NCBI RefSeq assembly: GCF_001646655.1
Contig: NZ_LPZN01000017.1
Location: 1-64,000 of the forward strand
Length of the DNA stretch: 64,000 nt
Source of the DNA: Rhodococcus gordoniae
GTDB lineage: Bacteria; Actinomycetota; Actinomycetes; Mycobacteriales; Mycobacteriaceae
Reading direction: 5' to 3'
The position numbers and the translations under genes were made by a program. Below the pieces are notes generated by a model, which saw only the letters and a program-made list of their open reading frames with translations, was not told where the DNA came from and made no database searches. Of the stretch, positions 32,838-42,301 are shown piece after piece. Position 1 is the stretch's first letter, and every line of letters begins with the position of its first letter.

Positions 32838-34196
32838 ATGACTGCAGCTGAACTCACGCTCGGCGGACCCGCGCTGGAGCAAGTCCGTCGCGTCGTGACC
32901 GAAATTCCGGGCCCTCGATCCCGCGAGCTGGCGCGCCGTCGCACCGATGCGCTACCCGCAGGTCTGACCAGTGGCGCCGAGATCTACGCAGCGGCAGGGG
33001 GCGGAGGGGTGCTCGTGGACGTGGACGGGAACTCCTTCATCGACCTCGGTTCCGGAATCGCCGTCACCACCGTCGGCAACTCCGCGCCCCGGGTCGTCGA
33101 ACGCGCCACCGCACAACTGCAGCACTTCACCCATACTTGTTTTCTCGCCACCCCCTATGAGCCGTACATCGAAGTCGCCGAGGCTCTGAATCGATTGACC
33201 CCGGGCACGCACGCGAAGCGCACGGCCCTGTTCAACACCGGCAGCGAAGCCGTCGAGAACGCCGTGAAGTACGCCCGTGCAGCGACCGGCCGGTCGGCAG
33301 TGGTCACCTTCGATCATGCCTTCCACGGCCGGACGCTCATGACGATGACCATGACCGCGAAGAACCAGCCCTACAAGCACTCTTTCGGTCCGTTCGCCCC
33401 CGAGGTCTACCGCGCCCCGATGGCGTATCCCTATCGATGGCCGAGCGGAGCCGACCGCGCCGCGGACGAGGCATTCGAACAGTTCCGTCTGCTCATCGAT
33501 GCCCAGGTCGGCGCGGACCAGGTGGCCTGTGTCGTCGTCGAACCCATCCAGGGCGAAGGCGGATTCATCGTCCCGGCCGACGGCTTCCTGCGACGCATCG
33601 CCGACTTCTGCCGGGACAGGGGCATCCTCGTCGTCGCCGACGAAGTACAGACCGGAATCGGCCGTACCGGAGCATGGTTCGCGTGTGAGCACGAGGGCCT
33701 TGTCCCGGATCTGATCGTCACGGCAAAGGGACTCGCCGGCGGATTCCCGTTGGCGGCCGTCACCGGCCGAGCAGAGATCATGGACCGCGCCCATCCGGGC
33801 GGCATCGGCGGGACCTACAGCGGTAACCCCGCCGCATGCGCCGCAGCGCTCGGCGTCCTCGAGACGATCGAAGCCGAACACCTGCTCGAACGCGCCCAGG
33901 AGATCGGCACGCTGATGCTGCGGGAGTTGCGCGAGATCGGCACCCGTAACCCCGTCGTGGGTGAGGTCCGTGGCCGCGGAGCCATGATCGCCGTCGAACT
34001 CGTCGAACCCGGCACGACCACCCCCAACCGGGAGGCCGTCGCGAAGATCGCCCGGTATTGCCAGAACCACGGAGTCCTCACCCTCACAGCCGGCACCTTC
34101 GGGAACGTACTGCGCTTCCTGCCTCCGTTGTCGATCTCGGATGAGCTGCTCGCCGAGGCGTTTTCGGTTCTCCGCGACGCATTCGCCACCCTCTGA
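32838..34196 (+). CDS. gabT: GabT-type 4-aminobutyrate/omega-amino acid aminotransferase
   Basis: A 452-aa class III PLP aminotransferase. The PLP lysine is Lys297 (TAKGLAGGFPLAAVTGR); other signatures are FNTGSEAVENAVKYAR, FDHAFHGRT and VVADEVQTGIGRTG. It transfers the terminal amino group of an omega-amino acid such as 4-aminobutyrate or 5-aminovalerate to 2-oxoglutarate, giving a semialdehyde and glutamate. GAAGGGAG precedes the ATG. The next genes encode an aldehyde dehydrogenase and a CoA-transferase. Whether the true substrate is C4, C5 or C6 is not determined by sequence; the gabT symbol is by family. Confidence 0.87.
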   Translation: MTAAELTLGGPALEQVRRVVTEIPGPRSRELARRRTDALPAGLTSGAEIYAAAGGGGVLVDVDGNSFIDLGSGIAVTTVGNSAPRVVERATAQLQHFTHTCFLATPYEPYIEVAEALNRLTPGTHAKRTALFNTGSEAVENAVKYARAATGRSAVVTFDHAFHGRTLMTMTMTAKNQPYKHSFGPFAPEVYRAPMAYPYRWPSGADRAADEAFEQFRLLIDAQVGADQVACVVVEPIQGEGGFIVPADGFLRRIADFCRDRGILVVADEVQTGIGRTGAWFACEHEGLVPDLIVTAKGLAGGFPLAAVTGRAEIMDRAHPGGIGGTYSGNPAACAAALGVLETIEAEHLLERAQEIGTLMLRELREIGTRNPVVGEVRGRGAMIAVELVEPGTTTPNREAVAKIARYCQNHGVLTLTAGTFGNVLRFLPPLSISDELLAEAFSVLRDAFATL

Positions 34197-34308
34197 GCAC
34201 GACACCGCCACCACCGTCAGCGAGGTGCGCCTGCTCTCGACCGGCCGCGCATCGACCGGTCACCCCGCATTCCGTTGATCCGCACCCCACGCGTCGAAGG
34301 GACAGACG

Positions 34309-35775
34309 ATGACGACACCCGTTCTGCTGCAGCACTACATCGACGGTGAATGGTTCGACGGTGACGCCGATGCCCTGGTGAGCATCAGTCCCGCAGAACC
34401 GGACGTGACCGTCGCGCACGGCCGCGCGGCCACCGTCGACGCCGTCGACCGGGCTGTCGCTGCCGCGCGTGCGGCAGCCCGGCGGTGGGCGAGAACCCCG
34501 GCGCACGAGCGCGGCACCGTCCTGGTACGGGCCGCCGCCATCATCGAATCGTCTGCCCCTCGATGGGGTGCGGAGCTTGCCCGCGAAGAGGGCAAGACGC
34601 GCGGCGAGGGCGTCGCCGAGGTGCTCCGCGCCGCGCAGATCATGCGCTTCTACGGTGGTGAGGGCGACCGGGAAGCCGGCGAGATGTTCGCTTCCCCGCG
34701 ACGCGGGGAACGCATCATGGTCGCGCGCAAGCCGATCGGCGTGGTAGGTGTCATCACGCCCTTCAATTTCCCCATTGCCATACCGGCCTGGAAGATCGCC
34801 CCGGCCCTGACCTACGGCAACACCGTGGTGTGGAAGCCGGCAGGCACCGTGCCACTGCTGGCAATGCGACTCGCGCAAGCCCTCCACGACGCCGGGCTGC
34901 CGCCGGGGGTGCTCAACCTCGTCATGGGCGGACGAGCCATCGGCGCCGGTATCGCCGACCATCCGGGGATCGACGCCCTGACGTTCACCGGTTCGACGGC
35001 GGTCGGCCGCAGCCTCGCGGCGGCGGGAGCCGCGCGGGGCGTGCCGGTGCAGGCGGAGATGGGGGGCAAGAACGCGGCTGTCGTGCTCGGCGACGCGGAC
35101 CTCGATCTCGCCGCCGAGCAGGTCCTGGCCGGAGCGTTCCGCTCATCGGGGCAGAAATGCACGGCGACCTCACGGCTGATCGTCACCGAGGATGTTGCCG
35201 ACGAGTTCGTCCGTGAACTTGTTGCGCGGATCGGGAAGTGGACCGTAGGCAATCCCTTGGACGAGCAGGTCGACATGGGTCCGGTGATCGATGCCGCAGC
35301 GCGGACGTCGATCCGGGCAGGGGTCGACGAGGCGATCCGGCAGGGTGCGCGGGCGTTGTGCGGGCAGCGATCGTACGAGGACGGTGAACTCGCGACCGGG
35401 TTCTACGTACCGCCCACTGTGCTCGAACTGCCCGATACCGGACTCGACGTGTGGCGGGAAGAGTTGTTCGGGCCCGTCCTCGCCGTGTGCCGCGCAGCGG
35501 ACGCCGAGGCAGCATTCGCACTCGCCGACGACAGCGACTACGGCTTGTCGGCGGCGGTGTTCACCCAAGACCTCACACGCGCGCTCGGGGCGCTCGAGGA
35601 TCTGGACGTGGGCATCCTGCACATCAACTCGGAATCCGCGGGCGCCGACCCGCACGTTCCGTTCGGTGGAGCCAAGAAAAGTGGCTACGGCCCGAAGGAA
35701 CAGGGCCGCGCCGCCAGGGAGTTCTTCACACACACGACGACCGTCTACCTGCGCGGTGGAAGGTCGATCACATGA
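34309..35775 (+). CDS. semialdehyde/aldehyde dehydrogenase
   Basis: A 488-aa NAD(P)-dependent aldehyde dehydrogenase. The nucleophile is Cys284 (GQKCTATSR), the general base is Glu250 (EMGGKN), and the ITPFNFPIAIPAWKIAPALT motif is present. It oxidises the semialdehyde from the neighbouring aminotransferase to a dicarboxylate, for example succinate, glutarate or adipate. The sequence is near the 2,5-dioxovalerate/succinate semialdehyde group, but I do not assign gabD. Its stop overlaps the CoA-transferase start (ATGA). Confidence 0.87.
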   Translation: MTTPVLLQHYIDGEWFDGDADALVSISPAEPDVTVAHGRAATVDAVDRAVAAARAAARRWARTPAHERGTVLVRAAAIIESSAPRWGAELAREEGKTRGEGVAEVLRAAQIMRFYGGEGDREAGEMFASPRRGERIMVARKPIGVVGVITPFNFPIAIPAWKIAPALTYGNTVVWKPAGTVPLLAMRLAQALHDAGLPPGVLNLVMGGRAIGAGIADHPGIDALTFTGSTAVGRSLAAAGAARGVPVQAEMGGKNAAVVLGDADLDLAAEQVLAGAFRSSGQKCTATSRLIVTEDVADEFVRELVARIGKWTVGNPLDEQVDMGPVIDAAARTSIRAGVDEAIRQGARALCGQRSYEDGELATGFYVPPTVLELPDTGLDVWREELFGPVLAVCRAADAEAAFALADDSDYGLSAAVFTQDLTRALGALEDLDVGILHINSESAGADPHVPFGGAKKSGYGPKEQGRAAREFFTHTTTVYLRGGRSIT

Positions 35776-36887
35776 GCGGGGGCGCACTCGACGGTATCGT
35801 CGTCGCCGATTTCACCCGGGTCCTCGCCGGTCCCTACGCCACCATGATGCTCGCGGACATGGGCGCCGAAGTCGTCAAGATCGAGCGTCCCGGGACCGGT
35901 GACGATACCCGGTCTTGGGGACCCCCTTACGACGATGCCGGCTCGACCACGTACTTCGACTCGGTGAACCGCAACAAGACTTCCGTGGTCCTCGACCTCG
36001 CGTCGGAGCAAGGCCGAGCCGAGGCTCTCCGCCTCGTGGCGCGTGCAGACATCGTGGTCGAGAATTTCCGCGCAGGTACCATGGAGCGGCTCGGTCTCGG
36101 CTACGACGACCTGCTCACCGTCAATCCGCAATTGATCTATTGCTCTGTCACCGGGTTCGGAAGTGGAGACGGAGCAGCCCTGCCGGGTTACGACCTGCTC
36201 GTGCAGGCCGTCGGTGGGCTCATGAGCATCACCGGACCCGAGGCCGGCACGCCGACGAGGGTGGGAGTCGCGGTCGTCGACGTGCTCACGGGCCTGCACG
36301 CCCTCGCCGGGATTCTGGCTGCACTGCATCACCGCGAGCGCACCGGCGAGGGGCAGCGCGTCGACACCAATCTTCTTTCTGCACTGCTCTCGTCGCTCGT
36401 CAACCAGGGTTCCGCGTATCTGGGAGCCGGAGTGGTGCCGGGAATTCTCGGCAATCGGCACCCGAGCATCGCCCCTTACGAGGTGTTCGCGACGAAGGAC
36501 CGACCGCTGGCGCTGGCGGTGGGCAACGACAAGCAGTTCGTGCGACTTTCCGAGACCCTCGGTGTGCCGGAACTCGCCACCGATCCGCGTTTTCACAGCA
36601 ACCCGCAACGCGTGGCGCACCGTGAGGAGTTGTGCGTGGAGATCACCTCGGTCCTCACCACGGCCGGAGCAGATTACTGGTACGACGAACTGTCCCGCGT
36701 GGGTGTTCCGGCCGGACCCATCAACGATGTCGCCGAAGCCTTCGAGTTCGCCCGGCGACTCGGTCTCGGGGCTGTGGTAGCGGTGCCGGGTAGCGCCACT
36801 CCTCAGATCGCAAACCCGTTGAGTTTCTCCAGGACCCCGGTCCGGTACCGCTCGGCTCCGCCACCCCTGGGCGGAGTCGCGGACTGA
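35772..36887 (+). CDS. class III (CaiB/BaiF) CoA-transferase
   Basis: A 371-aa family III CoA-transferase. The opening LDGIVVADFTRVLAGPYATM and DMGAEVVKIERPG are the family signature; the catalytic Asp is Asp141 (LPGYDLLVQAVGGLM). It moves CoA between carboxylic acids. In this operon the acceptor may be the dicarboxylate from the aldehyde dehydrogenase; the human glutarate CoA-transferase belongs to the same family. The ATG at 35772 overlaps the previous stop by 4 bp. The operon ends 20 bp later at a strong hairpin. Confidence 0.85.
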   Translation: MSGGALDGIVVADFTRVLAGPYATMMLADMGAEVVKIERPGTGDDTRSWGPPYDDAGSTTYFDSVNRNKTSVVLDLASEQGRAEALRLVARADIVVENFRAGTMERLGLGYDDLLTVNPQLIYCSVTGFGSGDGAALPGYDLLVQAVGGLMSITGPEAGTPTRVGVAVVDVLTGLHALAGILAALHHRERTGEGQRVDTNLLSALLSSLVNQGSAYLGAGVVPGILGNRHPSIAPYEVFATKDRPLALAVGNDKQFVRLSETLGVPELATDPRFHSNPQRVAHREELCVEITSVLTTAGADYWYDELSRVGVPAGPINDVAEAFEFARRLGLGAVVAVPGSATPQIANPLSFSRTPVRYRSAPPPLGGVAD

Positions 36888-36907
36888 CCGCGAAGGACTG
36901 GAGATCG

Positions 36908-36937
36908 CCGCCCCGCTGCCGTCCGGCAGCGGGGCGG
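36908..36937. terminator. terminator hairpin between CoA-transferase and PucR
   Basis: A perfect 13-bp stem, CCGCCCCGCTGCC (36908-36920) with GGCAGCGGGGCGG (36925-36937), and a GTCC tetraloop lie between the convergent CoA-transferase and PucR genes. It is the strongest hairpin in the locus. Confidence 0.8.
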
Positions 36938-36990
36938 TCCCCGTCGAACGATCCTGCAGCACGACAGTGCGCAAGGTGGCCGGGGTTCGC

Positions 36991-38541
36991 TCAGCTCGAC
37001 GCGCCATCCAGCATCTCTCTGGCTTTGACGGCCAGCCACCACTCCGTGCGGGTGTGAACGGAGTCGAGGTCACGACGGGTGAGTTCGGTGATGCGCGTAA
37101 GGCGGTTGCGCAGCGTGTGCCGGTGGATACCGAGTGCCGCTGCGGCGCTCTCGGCCTGGCCGTTGTGCTCGAGGTACACGGCGAGGGTCTCGATCAGGCG
37201 CCCACCCGATCCGTGCTCGGCGTCGTAGGCATCGAGCGCCTCCAGGCCGGTATAGGCGATGGCGCGCAATGCATCCGGATCCTGCATGCCGAGCAACACC
37301 GAGAACGTACCCAGTTCGGCGAATACCACCGGACCCCGACTGTCGCCCCGCACTGCCCGAACAGCCGAAAAAGACTGCTGAACACTACTGCTCACATCCG
37401 CGACATCACATGCCCCGCCCAACCCACACCGGACCGGCCGGCCGAGCTGCGCACACACCCGCTCCTGCACCCGAGTGGCGATCTCACGTGCCCGATCTGC
37501 CGGGAGAACGACCATCACATCCGCATCGGCAGGGGCAGACAGATAGGGAATCCCCTCGGCCGCCAGGGCAGCACCGATCTGCCGTTCCGCGGCCAACAGT
37601 GGCCCGATGTCGGTGAACACGGCGACCGCGACGGTATCGGTCGGTTCGAATCCGAAGTACCGGAGCAACCCGGCGTCCATGCGGTCGGGGGCGTCGACGA
37701 GCGTCCGGGTGACCACCGCACGTAGCCGCTGTTCTGCGCTCTGCACCTTCGCGGGCTTACCGAGCTCGATGGAGATCAGGGACACCGCGTGGGCGAGGAG
37801 CAATCGGTCGGCCGGACGGAGCGGTTCCGCGGTGCCGACTGCCAGGTATCCGTGGAGATCCTGGGCGGTCGCGATGCTCTGGACGGTGTAGTGCCCGTCT
37901 GCATCGGCCGACACCTTGCTCATCTGCCGGCGCCGTGGCGATCGCGTCGCCGACTCCGACACTCCGCGGGCTTGCCGGACCACCCGGGTCGTGTCGGACC
38001 CGTACTCGGCGAGCACGCGATCGTCGACGTCGACGACGGCAGCCGCTCCCGCGAGAGCCTGACCGAGCGCGGTCACGACCGCCGGGACCCCGCCGCGCAG
38101 TGTGGCCCGGACCAACCGCTCCTGTTGATCGACGACCCGCTGCACCGCCCGGACCTGATCGGCAGTCAACTCGTCGATGACCGCTCGGGTGATGGCAATG
38201 AACGGCGTCGATGCGGGCACGGCCAGGACCGGGAACCCGAGTGCATCACCTGCGGCACGCAGACTGTCGGGCACGCGGTCGAATCGGGTGCCCGTGTCGA
38301 ACGCCAAGGCCACGCAACCGGCCCCTGCCAGGCCCTGGAGGTACGCGAACTGTTCGTCGGCGCCGGCGCCGATCTCCAGTCCCGTGGTCATCACGAGCTC
38401 GCCTCCCGAAAGCCACGGAGTGGGGTCCGGAAGTTCGATCGGATGCGCCCATTCGATGATGCGATCGGCTCCCTCGCGACCTGCCACGAGAGTGAGCCCG
38501 AGTTCCGGCACTGTCGCAAGCCGACGCACGGTGATGGCCAT
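36991..38541 (-). CDS. PucR-family transcriptional regulator
   Basis: A 516-aa regulator. The N-terminal PucR ligand domain covers about 1-125 (LVAGREGADRIIEWAHPIEL, MTTGLEIGAGADEQFAYLQG), a GGDEF-like middle domain follows, and the C-terminal PucR helix-turn-helix reads YLEHNGQAESAAAALGIHRH then TLRNRLTRI. PucR proteins activate purine, polyamine or amide catabolism on sensing a substrate. It follows a second PucR gene by 27 bp on the same strand and converges with the CoA-transferase operon. Confidence 0.88.
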   Translation of the reverse strand: MAITVRRLATVPELGLTLVAGREGADRIIEWAHPIELPDPTPWLSGGELVMTTGLEIGAGADEQFAYLQGLAGAGCVALAFDTGTRFDRVPDSLRAAGDALGFPVLAVPASTPFIAITRAVIDELTADQVRAVQRVVDQQERLVRATLRGGVPAVVTALGQALAGAAAVVDVDDRVLAEYGSDTTRVVRQARGVSESATRSPRRRQMSKVSADADGHYTVQSIATAQDLHGYLAVGTAEPLRPADRLLLAHAVSLISIELGKPAKVQSAEQRLRAVVTRTLVDAPDRMDAGLLRYFGFEPTDTVAVAVFTDIGPLLAAERQIGAALAAEGIPYLSAPADADVMVVLPADRAREIATRVQERVCAQLGRPVRCGLGGACDVADVSSSVQQSFSAVRAVRGDSRGPVVFAELGTFSVLLGMQDPDALRAIAYTGLEALDAYDAEHGSGGRLIETLAVYLEHNGQAESAAAALGIHRHTLRNRLTRITELTRRDLDSVHTRTEWWLAVKAREMLDGASS

Positions 38542-38568
38542 AACCCAATCCTTCCTCAGAGCGGACCG

Positions 38569-40128
38569 CTATGCGGTGCGACGCTCGGCGAGAACCTCGA
38601 GAGCCAGATGCACGTCGGCGACGTCCCGGGGGGAACGCAACGAACAACCCAACAGCTCTTCGACTCGTTTCACGCGGTGCCGCACGGTGTTCGGGTGCAG
38701 ATTCAGCTCCCGAGCAGTGCGCCCCACGTCCAGTTCGCGTGCCAGGTGAAGCACGAGAAAGTCCATCAGGTCCTCGTGTCCGTCGAGCAACGGTGCCAGA
38801 ACGGCGGTAGCTCGTGTGAGCGCCGCTTCCGGATCGCGAGCCGCCAGCAGCCAGTCGGCGAGACCGACGTCCTCGAAGCGTTGGGCGGCACGTCCGCGGC
38901 GCTCGGCGGCCCGCCACGCCCAGCGTGCCTCACGCAACTTCTCGGGACCACGCGTGGGGTCGGTGAACGGTTCGCTCGATCCACATCTCAATCCCTGTGG
39001 AAGGTTGGCGGACCACGATTCGAAGGCCTCCGCTCCAGCAGGGACCACACCGACGAGACCCCCCTCGCTCCGGGCGAGCAGCAGCGTGAGCCCCAGATCG
39101 CGAGCCAGACCGGACACGTCCGCCTCGACGGCCTCGAGCAGGGAGTTCGCCCGGAACACCCATCGACGGTTGTCGTACTCCGGAGCAGCGGACAGAACCA
39201 GTAGGCGCACGTCGGGATCCGGGCCGAACCGCAGCATCTCCAACTGTTCCAGGACGGTATCGGCGTGGGCCGGGTCGCCCGAGACGAGCGCACGCACCAG
39301 TGCGGTGTGGCGCGCGCGGTTCTCCACGGTAGCTCGCTGACGGGTGCGCTCGATGGTGTTGAGCAGCCTCAGCGACACTTCGACGGCAGGGTCGGTGAGG
39401 GGGTCGCTGAGTTCGTTCGTCTTGGAGGCGAGAGCCAACCAGTAGTACTGGTCGCCGGGTGAGATGGAGTGAGCACTCACCGCCCATCGGCCCACCCGGA
39501 ACAGCAACCGCCCCTCCCGGCCGCGAAGTTGATTGCGGATCAGGTGCACCGGCGCGCCGCCGGCCGAGGCGACGACATCCCCGACCTCGTTGTAGAGGAT
39601 CACGCTGCTGCGGAGCAGACCGGCGAGTCGGGCGACGAGGTCGGCCTCGGGAGCCTCGGCGGTCATCGCCTCGAGCAGGTGGTTCTGCATCTGCAGCGTG
39701 CGTCGTAGCAGCATCGAGTCCTGCGCTTGCACCGCCGCTCCGACGCGCCCGACCACCTCCATGAACGGCAGTTCCGACGGAATCGCCACGACGGCGAATC
39801 GATGGCGCTCGGCCTCGTCGAGCAGGGACCGCGGAATGTCCTCGGTGATCACTCCTACCCCGTACCCCAGTGCGGTGATGCCCGCCCCGACGAGTTCGCG
39901 GATCAGTTCGCGGTAGGCCGGCTGTGGGTGCTCGAGGACCGGAAAGCGTGAACCGGTGGTGAGCATCATCGAACCCGGTTGCAGCCATCGGGTCGGGTTC
40001 TCGATCTCGATCGGGTGTGCCCCGGTGATTCCGACATTTGGGTCGGCATCGGTGACCAGCCGGAGCCCGAGATCGGGTTCGAGCAGGAGGTCGACGAGCC
40101 GGAAACGGTCGGGAAGCATGTCCGTCAT
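38569..40128 (-). CDS. second PucR-family transcriptional regulator
   Basis: A 519-aa PucR paralogue with the same domain order: N-terminal ligand domain (ITGAHPIEIENPTRWLQPGS, MMLTTGSRFPVLEHPQPAY), a middle domain, and the C-terminal helix-turn-helix DVGRTARELNLHPNTVRHRV. The start is the ATG at 40128; an in-frame upstream extension has no family match. It is divergent from the hydantoinase-family genes (116 bp away) and forms an operon with the other PucR. It likely senses the lactam, amide or amino acid degraded here. Confidence 0.88.
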   Translation of the reverse strand: MTDMLPDRFRLVDLLLEPDLGLRLVTDADPNVGITGAHPIEIENPTRWLQPGSMMLTTGSRFPVLEHPQPAYRELIRELVGAGITALGYGVGVITEDIPRSLLDEAERHRFAVVAIPSELPFMEVVGRVGAAVQAQDSMLLRRTLQMQNHLLEAMTAEAPEADLVARLAGLLRSSVILYNEVGDVVASAGGAPVHLIRNQLRGREGRLLFRVGRWAVSAHSISPGDQYYWLALASKTNELSDPLTDPAVEVSLRLLNTIERTRQRATVENRARHTALVRALVSGDPAHADTVLEQLEMLRFGPDPDVRLLVLSAAPEYDNRRWVFRANSLLEAVEADVSGLARDLGLTLLLARSEGGLVGVVPAGAEAFESWSANLPQGLRCGSSEPFTDPTRGPEKLREARWAWRAAERRGRAAQRFEDVGLADWLLAARDPEAALTRATAVLAPLLDGHEDLMDFLVLHLARELDVGRTARELNLHPNTVRHRVKRVEELLGCSLRSPRDVADVHLALEVLAERRTA

Positions 40129-40243
40129 CTTCTCCCCGTACTGTGAAAATCTCCAATGAATCGGGGAGCTCGATTCACTTCTTCCAATTGATGGGTTGTC
40201 GACCAGGTCGAATACTGGGTCCACCCCAACCAGGAGTATGACG

Positions 40244-42301
40244 ATGATCACATCTCGCAATCCTTACCTGCGCGTCGCCGTGGACGTCGGCGGCACTTTC
40301 ACGGACGTGTGCATCTTCGACGAGAAAGCATCGACCACACGGATCGCGAAGGTCCCTTCCACCCCGGACGATCCCATGCGTGCCGTCGTCGACGGTGTGC
40401 GTGCCGCGGGCGTCGACCTGAGCGAGGTGACCCTGTTCTCGCACGGCACCACCGTTGCCACCAACGCGCTCATCACCCGCAACTTCCCGCCGGCCGCCCT
40501 CGTCACCACCCGCGGATTCCGCGACGTACTCGAAATCCGCGACGGCACCAAGGACGAGCTGTGGGACACGTACGTCGATGTCGGCCCCCCTTACATCCGC
40601 CGCCGTGACCGTTACGAAGTCACCGAACGCATCGACTACGCCGGCGAGGTCGTCACCCCACTCGACGAAGCAGAAGTCCGCGAGATCGCCCGCATCCTGC
40701 GCCGCAAGGACATCAAGACCGTGGCGGTGTGCCTGATCAACAGCTACGTCAACAGTGATCACGAACAGCGCGTACGAGCCCTGCTCGAAGCCGAACTGCC
40801 CGACGTCACCGTCTCGACCTCCAGCGAGATCCTCCCCGAGATCTTCGAATACGACCGCGCCTCGACCACCGTCGCCAACGCCGTGCTCGCCCCGCTGGTC
40901 AGCGGATACGTCAACCGCTTGGAAGCGCAGCTGCGCACCGACGGATACGAGGGTGATCTGCTGCTGCTCCACTCGGGCGGCGGTTCCATGACCCCTGCGA
41001 TGGTGGAGAAGTATCCGGTTCGGCTCGCAGCCTCGGGCATCGCCGCCGGCGCGATCGCCGTGGCCGACATCGCGACGCGCTGCGGGTACCCCAACGCGAT
41101 CGGCCTGGACATGGGTGGCACCAGTACCGACATCTCCCTCGTCTACGACGGCGAGGTCCGCACCACCAAGCAGTGGCAGGTCGAGTACGGCTTCCCCATC
41201 TCCTTCCCCAGCATCGAGGTGCTCACGATCGGTGCCGGTGGTGGATCGTTGGCCTGGCTCGACGAAGCGGGTTCGTTGCGCAACGGCCCGCAGTCCGCCG
41301 GCGCCTCCCCCGGCCCGGCCTGCTATCTGCGCGGCGGCACCGAACCGACCAACACCGACGCCAACGTGCTGCTCGGCCGACTGGGCACCGCCCTCATCGG
41401 CGGTGGACTCAGCCTCGACGTGGCGGCAGCGGAGAACGCGATCAAACAGACCGTGGCAGGACCGCTCGGTCTCGACGCGGACACCGCGGCGAGCAACATC
41501 ATCCAGGTCGCCAATGCGAACATGGCAGATGCCGTGCGGCTGTTGTCGATTCGTCGAGGATACGATCCCCGCGACTTCGTTCTCGTCGTCTGCGGCGGCG
41601 CAGGCGCCCTGCACGGCGCGGCCCTCGCGAAGGAACTGTCCATTCCGACCGTCGTGGTGCCGCCGCACCCGGGCATCACCTCGGCGCAAGGGTGCCTGCT
41701 CGTCGACATCCGGCACGATCTGTCGGCGATGTTCCAGGGCCGCGTGGACGACATCGACACGACAGCGCTCGAACGCGAGTTCCTGCGCCTCGAACAGGAA
41801 GGCACGCAACGGCTGCGCCACGAGGGCGTCGCACCCGAACGCATGGTTCTCGACCGTCACATCAGCATGCGCTACGCCGGTCAGTGGCGATCGCTGACCG
41901 TCGCCGCCGGCAACGGTCCCGGCTTCCTCGACGAGGCCGTCGAACGATTCCACGAGGAACACGAACGGGACTACTCGTTCCGGCGCGACGACACCCCGGT
42001 GGAGATCTACCAGATCGGCCTACGCGCAGTGGGTACCACACCGAAGCCGAAGTTCCCGCATGCCGGCGAGCCCACCACGGCCGAACCGGTAGCGGTGGAA
42101 CGGCGCAGCGTCTATTTCGACGAAGCACAGCGCCGGCTCGACACGCCTGTCTTCGACCGTGACACGCTCGGGTTCGGTACGCGCATTCCGGGCCCCGCCG
42201 TGATCACCCAGCTCGACTCCACCACCGTTGTCCCACCCGGGACCACCGCCACCATCGACGAGTGGGCGAACATCCGCATCGACATCCAGGAGTCCCGATG
42301 A
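40244..42301 (+). CDS. hydantoinase/oxoprolinase family protein, A subunit (ATP-binding)
   Basis: A 685-aa HyuA-type subunit with two ASKHA-type nucleotide motifs: VAVDVGGTFTDVCIFDE near residue 12 and LDMGGTSTDISLVYDG near 290. It has the FSHGTTVATNALITR and IGAGGGSLAWLDEAG motifs typical of ATP-dependent cleavage of cyclic amides or of the acetone carboxylase class. Two ATGs lie close together; the second (40244) sits 7 bp after AGGAG, the first only 1 bp, so the second is preferred. The gene overlaps the B subunit by 4 bp (ATGA). Confidence 0.85.
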   Translation: MITSRNPYLRVAVDVGGTFTDVCIFDEKASTTRIAKVPSTPDDPMRAVVDGVRAAGVDLSEVTLFSHGTTVATNALITRNFPPAALVTTRGFRDVLEIRDGTKDELWDTYVDVGPPYIRRRDRYEVTERIDYAGEVVTPLDEAEVREIARILRRKDIKTVAVCLINSYVNSDHEQRVRALLEAELPDVTVSTSSEILPEIFEYDRASTTVANAVLAPLVSGYVNRLEAQLRTDGYEGDLLLLHSGGGSMTPAMVEKYPVRLAASGIAAGAIAVADIATRCGYPNAIGLDMGGTSTDISLVYDGEVRTTKQWQVEYGFPISFPSIEVLTIGAGGGSLAWLDEAGSLRNGPQSAGASPGPACYLRGGTEPTNTDANVLLGRLGTALIGGGLSLDVAAAENAIKQTVAGPLGLDADTAASNIIQVANANMADAVRLLSIRRGYDPRDFVLVVCGGAGALHGAALAKELSIPTVVVPPHPGITSAQGCLLVDIRHDLSAMFQGRVDDIDTTALEREFLRLEQEGTQRLRHEGVAPERMVLDRHISMRYAGQWRSLTVAAGNGPGFLDEAVERFHEEHERDYSFRRDDTPVEIYQIGLRAVGTTPKPKFPHAGEPTTAEPVAVERRSVYFDEAQRRLDTPVFDRDTLGFGTRIPGPAVITQLDSTTVVPPGTTATIDEWANIRIDIQESR

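Noticed and set aside
40175-41962. A 595-codon minus-strand frame under the hydantoinase A gene
   Set aside because: Antisense shadow of a clear family member; low-complexity Asp/Val/Gly composition from the complementary codons and no motif.
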